A stretch of DNA of 6,816 nucleotides from Bifidobacteriaceae bacterium. Its GTDB lineage: Bacteria; Actinomycetota; Actinomycetes; Actinomycetales; WQXJ01. The stretch covers positions 1 to 6,816 of the forward strand of contig JAIRXV010000370.1 in NCBI GenBank assembly GCA_031268115.1, in the 5' to 3' direction. Numbering within the stretch: position 1 is the first letter of the stretch; every line of letters begins with the position of its first letter. Shown here piece after piece: positions 1 to 5,245 of the stretch. The notes below the pieces were generated by a model. That model saw nothing but the letters and a program-made list of their open reading frames with translations. It did not search any database and was not told the DNA's origin. The position numbers and the translations under genes were made by a program.

Positions 1-462
1 GACGAATCGCTGGCCGTCCGATGCGAAGATCGTCGCTACTCGATCCGATATGCCCATGGCTATGAGATCGGCTTCGACAAGCCGGCGCAGGCTGGCCGAG
101 ACGATGGCGGCGGGGGTGGCGGTCTCGTGAAGCCGTTCGAGGAATGGGCGAACACCTGGGCATAGTGCGGTGGGAACTTCGGCCATTCGCGCCGTGTAAT
201 AGTCGAGGAAGCGGCCCAGCTGCGGCATCGGCACCCACGGGCTTACAACCTCAGCGAAGGGCACTCCCCGAGCTAGCCGCGCCGCGAGGCCGAGCGGCGC
301 CCGGCCAGCCCACTGGTTGAGTGTGTCTTCCAGAAGCGGGCCCCGTATCGCAGCGGTCCGGACCAAAGTGTTATCGAAGTCTACAAGTACCCCGCCGAGC
401 CTTCGAGGCCCTTGGCGCGGCCCTCGCGGAGGCGGGTGGCGTTGGGGTTCGGTGCTTCGCAC
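1..462 (-). CDS. HAD-family phosphatase-like protein, 3' end outside window
   Basis: Reading the minus strand from GTG at 462 gives 154 open codons to the window edge with no stop, so the gene is partial. HAD motif I appears as DFDNT at residues 28-32 (nucleophile D28, acid/base D30). Motif II appears as IVSAS at about 120-124, in the style of the HAD-IB/SerB-like subfamily, with a mostly helical cap region between them. Motifs III and IV would lie beyond the edge. HAD enzymes of this type mostly hydrolyse phosphomonoesters in the cytosol; the substrate is unknown. It starts 8 nt after the stop of the GTP cyclohydrolase II-like gene, so co-transcription and coupled translation are likely; I see no good Shine-Dalgarno. 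The GTG is the only usable in-frame start before motif I and yields an odd Pro/Arg-rich leader of about 24 residues, so the true start is uncertain. Confidence 0.72.
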   Translation of the reverse strand, partial: MRSTEPQRHPPPRGPRQGPRRLGGVLVDFDNTLVRTAAIRGPLLEDTLNQWAGRAPLGLAARLARGVPFAEVVSPWVPMPQLGRFLDYYTARMAEVPTALCPGVRPFLERLHETATPAAIVSASLRRLVEADLIAMGISDRVATIFASDGQRFV

Positions 463-470
463 TGGGACGG

Positions 471-1088
471 CTAAACCAAGTGGCCGCGGGCGCGCTTGGC
501 CTGGATGTAGTCGCGTGACTCGGCCCACTCCGGCGGGACCAGCGGGACTCGCTCCACCTGGATTCCCGCGCGTGCGACTTCCAGAACCTTTTGGGGGTTG
601 TTGGTGAGGAGTCGGATGGCCGTCAATCCAAGGCCCTGGAGCGCTTTGACTGCCACGGCGTAATCGCGCTGGTCCTCCGGCAGATCGAGCTCGCGATACG
701 CCTGAAACGTGTCTACGCCACGGGTTTGGGTCAGTCGATATCCTCGGGCCTTGTTGGCCAAGCCGGATCCGCGTCCCTCCTGGTCGAGGTAGATAAGCAC
801 GCCCGCACCGGCCCTCTCGATCAATGCCATGGCCTGTTGGAGTTGGTAGCCGCAGTCACAATCCATTGAGCCGCCCAGTTCGCCGTAGACGCATCGAGAG
901 TGAATTCTGACTAAGTCACCCGACTGTGGGTCCCCCGATGTTAGAACCCACGCTGGTCTTTCTGCCGTGTCCTCGACGAACGACTTTGCGTTGCGCCAAT
1001 GCTGAAGATGGAGCGAATGCTCCAAGAATCCCTGCATATGAACTCTCGTTCCGATCTCTAGTGTTGGGGCCCGGCGACAATACCGCAA
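471..1088 (-). CDS. GTP cyclohydrolase II-like enzyme (RibA family paralogue)
   Basis: GTP cyclohydrolase II opens the GTP imidazole ring, releasing formate and pyrophosphate to give the diaminopyrimidine precursor of riboflavin. Residue numbers assume the TTG start at 1088. The Zn ligands C66, C77 and C79 keep the 11 and 2 spacing of E. coli RibA. The catalytic counterparts are present: Y117 (E. coli Y105), D139 (D126) and R141 (R128), plus the QEGRGSG loop at 103-109 and the LLTNNPQK segment. Length (205 aa) fits a stand-alone RibA without a RibB domain. It departs from the canonical enzyme at several charged positions: RIHSRC instead of RVHSEC, MDCDC instead of LRCDC, and YLDQEGR instead of YxRQEGR. 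This suggests a specialised paralogue rather than housekeeping ribA. ATG at 1037 is the alternative start, but it would cut the first predicted strand (IGTRVHM). It is the middle gene of the PfkB - GCHII - HAD set. Confidence 0.88.
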   Translation of the reverse strand: MRYCRRAPTLEIGTRVHMQGFLEHSLHLQHWRNAKSFVEDTAERPAWVLTSGDPQSGDLVRIHSRCVYGELGGSMDCDCGYQLQQAMALIERAGAGVLIYLDQEGRGSGLANKARGYRLTQTRGVDTFQAYRELDLPEDQRDYAVAVKALQGLGLTAIRLLTNNPQKVLEVARAGIQVERVPLVPPEWAESRDYIQAKRARGHLV

Positions 1089-1255
1089 GCGGGCACGGGA
1101 ATGACTCCCACATGGGGTCGCTTGGTCGTCCCTAAAGCCTATTTCTTGTTCCCGAAGGCCGCGTGCTTGTAGCTTGGGGGCTTAGCTCGTTCGCCTCTGC
1201 GATTGGGCCTGTGGTTCTTAGTCCACGCGACTTGCCTCTGGGGGGCGCTGTCCAC

Positions 1256-2827
1256 TTAGTTGTCATCTATTACTTCCTCCTTTGGCGGCGAATATGCCGG
1301 CGGGTTTGCGGGAAAAATCGCCTCGCGATTATTGTCCAGGTGTGAGCGTACGGCATGAAGATCCGGCATGTGTTGAGCATGTGCCTGACCCGATACATAG
1401 ACATTCGAAGCAGCTGCCATAAACAAGATGTCTTCCTGGTTCAATTCCCCTTTGGGCTCTTGGGTGAGGCAGCAGCTCAGGGCCGCACAAATTATGTCCC
1501 GACCGTTGGTGCGGTTTGTGCTCATCTGAGTTGCCCACCTGGCACAAAGGGGTTCCCGGTGGCCGAGAAAGACGCGCAACATATCATCGCTCGCCAGGCA
1601 GACGTTGGCGATGCCCAGCTTTGTTTGGATGGCGCGCGCCAACTCTTCGGGCGTGGCGTGGGAGAAGTCCATGGCGTCTGGCGATCCAAGCCAGGTGGGC
1701 GTAAGAATACCGCGCGCCTCCCATTCACTTGCGACCAGGTAGTCGATATTGCCGCGTGCGAGCGGCGTGAGCGCATTTGCCTCGTAACGCGGCGACGGCG
1801 TTACGATCACATAGAGGCCGGGGTTCTTCGTCTTGAGTGTCGGTATTCTTTCGAGGATTTCGTCAACCGTTTCGAGGGGGAGTTCGAACGAGAGCAACAC
1901 CGCATCGAGCGATCGCTCCGCGAAATGGTCGATGGTTTGAGCAATGTACTCGTGCGACAGTCTTACCTGGCGCTCGTTCATGTAGGCTAGGACACGTCCC
2001 GGTTGATTGGCAAACTCTAAAATATATGCCGAGGGGGTTCGTTCGCCTGAGACCTGCATTAAGTATGTTTCAACGTGCATTTCCTCGAGGCATCGGCGCA
2101 CGATCAGGGCGTCCTGCGAATCTGAGATCGGGGCAACGATATGCGCCTTGAATCCCATTTTGGACAGGCCTACCGCCTGGGTGAGGCCCTTGCCGCCGGC
2201 CCTGGTCTCGACGGACGCGAGTTGGAGGGATGTTCCGGGTTCGGGAAGGCCGTTGTGCAGTGAGGTAAGCACAACATCGGCTACCGCGCCCCCGAAGACA
2301 AGGGCCGAGGGCCGCCTGCCGGTTGCCTCCTCGGGGGGCCGGAGCAGGCGCTTCGCGAACTCGTGAAGGATTCTGTTGAGGACCTCTGGGCGGCGCTGTG
2401 AGCCCACGCTGACCGCTGTTGGGACGGTGGAACCTAGTAGGCCAGCCACTTGGACGCCATGTTCCGTGAACCAATTGCGACGCCGGGTCAGGCTGTCGCT
2501 GCATAGCATGTCCATTTGTGGCAACCCCTGTGCCGCACAGCGTTCGGGCCACCCAGCGATGGTGGGACCGAGGTGTACAACTAGCTGGATGGTCTCGATA
2601 TCCAAGGAGTCGTTGATCCGGGCCTGTATGTAGTTCCAGACTGCGTCGACCTGGGGTTTGCCGGCGTCGATTTCCTGGACAACTGCTGTGACGCGAAGGA
2701 GGGCTTCAAGGGGAACAATCCTGCCGAGCTTGTCCTTCTGAAGCCCAACCCGCTGGCCCGATGCCTTGAGCGCCAACGCGAGTCTCCACGCGGGGTCGTT
2801 GTTCGGTGGACTGTCAGGATGAGTCAT
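1256..2827 (-). CDS. PfkB/ribokinase-fold protein with about 170-residue N-terminal extension
   Basis: ATG at 2827 has a perfect GGAGGAGG seven bases upstream. Residues about 174-490 follow the ribokinase pattern. VFGGAVADVV is the first strand; LPEPGT and AGGKGLTQAV (210-219) form the first PfkB signature. LLSFELPLETV (about 311-321), the TPSP strand (about 343) and IDYLVASEWEA (361-371, ribokinase NxxE region) follow. Such kinases phosphorylate sugars or nucleosides with ATP. The second signature, normally GAGD, reads NGRD (441-444): the Asp base remains but the glycine anion hole is lost. The T-x-G nucleotide-binding strand is also replaced, by CLASDDML (410-417). ATP-dependent catalysis is therefore doubtful. 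Residues 1-170 (total 523 against roughly 300 for ribokinases) match nothing I recognise; they look soluble and largely helical. The acidic, proline-rich tail (about 506-523) looks disordered. First gene of the minus-strand operon. Confidence 0.85.
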   Translation of the reverse strand: MTHPDSPPNNDPAWRLALALKASGQRVGLQKDKLGRIVPLEALLRVTAVVQEIDAGKPQVDAVWNYIQARINDSLDIETIQLVVHLGPTIAGWPERCAAQGLPQMDMLCSDSLTRRRNWFTEHGVQVAGLLGSTVPTAVSVGSQRRPEVLNRILHEFAKRLLRPPEEATGRRPSALVFGGAVADVVLTSLHNGLPEPGTSLQLASVETRAGGKGLTQAVGLSKMGFKAHIVAPISDSQDALIVRRCLEEMHVETYLMQVSGERTPSAYILEFANQPGRVLAYMNERQVRLSHEYIAQTIDHFAERSLDAVLLSFELPLETVDEILERIPTLKTKNPGLYVIVTPSPRYEANALTPLARGNIDYLVASEWEARGILTPTWLGSPDAMDFSHATPEELARAIQTKLGIANVCLASDDMLRVFLGHREPLCARWATQMSTNRTNGRDIICAALSCCLTQEPKGELNQEDILFMAAASNVYVSGQAHAQHMPDLHAVRSHLDNNREAIFPANPPAYSPPKEEVIDDN

Positions 2828-2834
2828 CGCGAAA

Positions 2835-2842
2835 CCTCCTCC
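2835..2842 (-). promoter_or_regulatory. Strong ribosome binding site of the PfkB-like gene
   Basis: The minus strand reads GGAGGAGG seven bases before the ATG at 2827. It fixes the start of the 523-residue protein and shows that the long N-terminal extension is really translated. Confidence 0.8.
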
Positions 2843-3273
2843 GGTGGCGGGTGCGTAGCTGGATGGACCGTCTAAGGGGCTACTATACCGAGTTTGGACC
2901 GCAAGGAAAAGTGGGAAGTTCTGCCCATCGGTGGCGTTATGCGCGAGGCGCTGCGGCCGTGTGCCAACGGCTGCTTAGCGGGCGTTGGCAGGTTCCGTCG
3001 GAGAATGCACACGATGCGCGCCAACATGTCGACGGCATACGTGTGCGGTCCCAAACAATGACGAAGAGACACTGTTGCGTAGCGCGGTGAACTGGTTTCG
3101 ACGGAATTATCGGCCGTGGCTTGTTTGTGCGAGAAGTGGCGGCGCGTTGCGCGATACGATGGTTTGGAGAAATCGCTGAGAGGGGCTATTGTTAGGGTTT
3201 GAACAAGGCGGTCGTCCATACACGGCGAAATGATCCCGCTTTCTTCGCCGGCGACCGCGGGAAGAGGGCCACA
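2843..3273. other. Divergent intergenic region between the PfkB-like and aminotransferase-like genes
   Basis: About 430 bp without a convincing gene; the open frames here show no family resemblance. It should hold the promoters of both divergent units. The minus-strand -10 at 2882-2887 is the only good candidate; on the plus strand I see only a weak TACGAT (3155-3160). Positions 3086-3108 resemble the conserved 5' end of tmRNA (TGAACTGGTTTCGACGG), but no tag reading frame and no T-arm/3' end follow. A small CGCG-TTG-CGCG hairpin lies at 3143-3153. The aminotransferase-like frame is open from TTG at 3199, so coding could begin there. Confidence 0.5.
2882..2910 (-). promoter_or_regulatory. Putative promoter of the PfkB-GCHII-HAD operon
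   Basis: On the minus strand TATAGT (2882-2887) matches the -10 consensus at five of six positions. A weak -35-like TTTTCC lies 17 bases upstream. A start near 2875 would give a leader of about 48 nt before the ATG at 2827. This is inferred from sequence only; the -35 match is poor. Confidence 0.35.
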
Positions 3274-4380
3274 ATGGGCACTTGGCAGCCAGATTTCAGC
3301 GATGTCCAACGAGGAACGACGCCGCCCGGAGGGCGGGTTGCGTTTACGGGCGTTAGCGGGTCGGACGTTACAGCCACGACGCTGGGGGCATCGCCTCCAG
3401 CGAGTTGCCGTCTCGGGTGTGCGACTGGCTCGCAAAGCATCGAGGGATGCGTCGAACGTCGAGCGGGCCGTCCGTGCCCCACGTATTGTGGTGCGAGTCG
3501 GTGCGTCGTGCGCGAAACGGAACGGGGTGTGGCAAGCCTCTTAGGGGCGCGCGACGCCATCCTGGTGCCGTCCACCGGTTTTGCGCTGAGGACCGCCCTT
3601 GTTGCCGGTGGCGCCTTCAAGCCATGCTCGGTGGTCATCGGTCAGGTCTGTGCAAGATCGAGCTGGGCCGCCATCGCGTCGGTGGGAGCCGATCCGGTCG
3701 TGGTGCCTGTCGATCCGAACACGTTGACGCTTGATCCCGACGCCGTGGGGCGAGCCGTTGATTCGCGGACTGGGGCGATCTTGGTGGACAATCCATGGGG
3801 AGTGGCAGCGGACACCCCGGGCATTTGGAGCCGGGTCGATATCCCCGTGATCGAGAATGGGGCAACGGCGACTGGAAGCGCGTTTGCGGGCAGGCAGGTT
3901 GGTGCGATGGGTGAGGTGGGTGTTGTCCAGTTTGGGTCCGGCATCGGGGGCGGTCGGCCCCGGGCGCCTGGAGCTTTCCTGGTGACCGATGACCCCAATC
4001 TGCGGGAACGGATCTATCGGAGCACCGTGGGGGTTCGCGTCAGCGCTCGAACCACCGCCGAAGCGGTGCGCACCTTCCAAGGCTGGAGTCTGAGTCGCGT
4101 CCGCGCTCAGGCGGCGGCCGCTCGCGCCGCCGTCGAGGGCGCGGGCCTTGCGACGCTGGTGGGAGGTCCCGAACGAACCATGGCAACCCCCTGGATCCCG
4201 GTTCGCCTAGACGCAGACGCCCCAAGGCCAGCGGGATTCATCTACAGGCCACATCCCGGCGTCTTCATCGTGGATGGTCCCGCGATGGCCGTTGGGCGGG
4301 AACAGGGAGTTCAACTGGTCACCCCTGAGTGCGGTGTTCCCGGCAAAGCCGCGGACCGCGCGGCGGATCAGCTGGTGTAA
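3274..4380 (+). CDS. DegT/DnrJ/EryC1/StrS aminotransferase-fold protein, PLP lysine replaced
   Basis: From about residue 80 the protein follows the PLP fold-type I DegT/StrS pattern, whose members transaminate nucleotide or antibiotic sugars. ASLLGARDAILVPS is followed by a GADPVVVPVDPNTLTLDPDAV stretch (138-158), then TGAILVDNPWGVAADT, VIENGATATGSAFAGRQVG (192-210) and FLVTDDPNLRERI. The expected FxSxK PLP-lysine segment reads FGSGI with Ile224 (codon 3943-3945), and the usual EDAA aspartate is Asn195. A normal Schiff-base aminotransferase is therefore unlikely: either a pseudoenzyme, a repurposed fold or a decaying gene. Residues 45-77 hold six cysteines and fit no DegT N-terminus, so a frameshift or replacement near 3350-3520 is possible. 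I chose ATG 3274 (GAAGAGG six bases upstream, 368 aa, family-like length); TTG 3199 would give 393 aa. It diverges from the kinase operon and converges on yajQ. Confidence 0.7.
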   Translation: MGTWQPDFSDVQRGTTPPGGRVAFTGVSGSDVTATTLGASPPASCRLGCATGSQSIEGCVERRAGRPCPTYCGASRCVVRETERGVASLLGARDAILVPSTGFALRTALVAGGAFKPCSVVIGQVCARSSWAAIASVGADPVVVPVDPNTLTLDPDAVGRAVDSRTGAILVDNPWGVAADTPGIWSRVDIPVIENGATATGSAFAGRQVGAMGEVGVVQFGSGIGGGRPRAPGAFLVTDDPNLRERIYRSTVGVRVSARTTAEAVRTFQGWSLSRVRAQAAAARAAVEGAGLATLVGGPERTMATPWIPVRLDADAPRPAGFIYRPHPGVFIVDGPAMAVGREQGVQLVTPECGVPGKAADRAADQLV

Positions 4381-4382
4381 GC

Positions 4383-4409
4383 CCAGTTCAGCGGTAGTTG
4401 GTGAACTGG
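4383..4409. terminator. Perfect 8-bp inverted repeat between convergent genes, possible bidirectional terminator
   Basis: CCAGTTCA (4383-4390) pairs with TGAACTGG (4402-4409) across an 11-base loop. It begins three bases after the aminotransferase-like stop and includes the yajQ stop (4388-4390) and last codons. No T-tract follows on either strand, so it is at best a non-canonical terminator. The yajQ C-terminal codons constrain part of it, so the pairing could be chance. Confidence 0.35.
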
Positions 4410-4879
4410 AGGGCGACATCCAGCTCTTCGTCTCTGAGTAGGGCGATCACGTCCTGGAGCTGATCGCGGGACTTGGATGTGACGCGGATCTCGTCGCCGG
4501 CGATGCTCGCTTTGACTCCCTTGGGGCCGCGGTCGCGGATGATCTTCGCGATCTTCTTGGCGGCATCTTGGGCCAGGCCTTCCTTGATTTGGCCCACAAT
4601 CCGGTACTCCTTGCCGGATTGGCGCGGCTCGGACGCGTCGAGGGACTTGAGTGAGACGCCGCGGCGCACGAGCTTGGTTTCAAGGACATCGAGCACGGCC
4701 TTGACGCGGTCTTCAGAGTTGGCGGACATGACGATATCTTGTCCTGACCAGGCAATAGATGCCCCAGTGCCCTTGAAGTCGTAGCGCTGGGCGACCTCTT
4801 TGGCGGCTTGGTTCAGGGCGTTGTCCACCTCTTGGCGGTTGACCTTGGAAACGATGTCGAACGAGGAGTCGGCGGCCAT
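4388..4879 (-). CDS. yajQ: YajQ-family nucleotide-binding protein (DUF520)
   Basis: The 163-residue protein is full length for the YajQ family. It starts AADSSFDIVSKVNRQEVDNA, carries the RYDFKG motif (about 32-37), and ends in the typical VALQFTNYR. YajQ proteins are small cytosolic two-domain proteins. The Xanthomonas and Pseudomonas members bind cyclic di-GMP and act with transcription factors; the family is also reported to bind nucleic acid or GTP. The role in actinobacteria is poorly known. ATG at 4879 has AAAGGA at 4886-4891. It converges on the aminotransferase-like gene (7-nt gap) and is divergent from tRNA-Tyr, with promoters probably sharing the 93-bp gap. It looks like core-genome sequence marking the edge of the accessory regions. 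Confidence 0.96.
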   Translation of the reverse strand: MAADSSFDIVSKVNRQEVDNALNQAAKEVAQRYDFKGTGASIAWSGQDIVMSANSEDRVKAVLDVLETKLVRRGVSLKSLDASEPRQSGKEYRIVGQIKEGLAQDAAKKIAKIIRDRGPKGVKASIAGDEIRVTSKSRDQLQDVIALLRDEELDVALQFTNYR

Positions 4880-4901
4880 GGCATGTCCTTTCGTCGTTGG
4901 G

Positions 4902-4929
4902 TTGGTGTGCAGGGCCCATCGCCTAGTAT
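4902..4929 (+). promoter_or_regulatory. Putative promoter of tRNA-Tyr
   Basis: TTGGTG (4902-4907), a 16-base spacer and TAGTAT (4924-4929) form a fair sigma-70/HrdB-type promoter. It predicts a transcript start near 4936, about 36 bases before the tRNA 5' end. Sequence inference only. Confidence 0.42.
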
Positions 4930-4972
4930 GGTGTGTCGTTGCCGTCCGGAGGGAGTCTTCGGATGGGATCGC

Positions 4973-5054
4973 GGTGGGTTGCCCGAGCGGCCAAAGGGAT
5001 CTGACTGTAAATCAGACGGCAAAGCCTTCGGGGGTTCGAATCCCTCACCCACCA
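4973..5054 (+). tRNA. tRNA-Tyr (anticodon GUA)
   Basis: Acceptor stem GGTGGGT (4973-4979) pairs with ACCCACC (5047-5053), discriminator A at 5054. The anticodon stem-loop is TCTGA-CTGTAAA-TCAGA with GTA at 5007-5009. A long variable arm makes it an 82-nt type II tRNA, as expected for bacterial tRNA-Tyr. The T-arm is GGGGG-TTCGAAT-CCCTC with one G-T pair. The 3' CCA is not encoded (CCC follows), so it must be added after transcription. It decodes UAU/UAC. An integrase module lies directly downstream, so its 3' half probably serves as an attachment site; the gene itself is intact. Confidence 0.97.
5030..5054 (+). other. Probable attachment site at the 3' end of tRNA-Tyr
   Basis: Actinomycete integrative elements commonly recombine into the T-arm/3' end of a tRNA, which the incoming element restores. 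Here an integrase/excisionase pair begins just downstream and points at the tRNA. The second att copy must lie beyond the window, so the exact core cannot be delimited. I saw no second copy of the T-arm segment inside the window. Confidence 0.4.
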
Positions 5055-5104
5055 CCCCAACTCGGCACGGCTCTGAGCAGCGGAAACGCTCGGATTCGGG
5101 CTAA

Positions 5105-5245
5105 CGCTTTGCCGCACAAACGGCTGTTGCCCACATCAAGGAGTTCCTCGGCCGCGCGCACATCGCCACCACAGGCGTCTATGCTTCCGCGGACAACGAG
5201 ACGGCGCGCGAGGCGATCCGCTGCGCAACGAGGTATGCGATTGGC
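5105..5245 (+). pseudogene. C-terminal remnant of a second tyrosine recombinase
   Basis: The plus-strand frame after the stop at 5102-5104 reads AHIKEFLGRAHIATTGVYA (5129-5185), then a SADNETAREAI segment. This is the helix and tyrosine box that ends tyrosine recombinases (typical pattern IxxFLGHxxIxTTxxYARADxExKRxAI). The presumptive nucleophile Tyr is present; the LGH histidine is Arg (CAC to CGC type change). Upstream similarity stops near 5111 and downstream similarity fades around 5240, although the frame stays open to 5632. No N-terminal or core domain exists, so it is a fragment. It lies opposite to the adjacent integrase and overlaps that gene's 3' end, so it is not that integrase's own missing tail. 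It may derive from an insertion-sequence-like recombinase or an earlier element at this tRNA. Confidence 0.6.

Noticed and set aside
2872..3435. 187-residue minus-strand frame across the divergent intergenic region
   Set aside because: No recognisable family, low-complexity Arg-rich content, and it overlaps the start of the aminotransferase-like gene and the PfkB promoter region.
3086..3480. A complete tmRNA (ssrA) gene starting at 3086
   Set aside because: Only the first about 20 bases match. There is no tag peptide frame, no GGTTCGA T-arm and no acceptor-pairing 3' end downstream.
4813..5117. Minus-strand reading frames across the tRNA with GEGFEPPKALPSD and VRDSNPRRLC sequences
   Set aside because: These are the well-known false translations of a tRNA gene on its antisense strand, not proteins.
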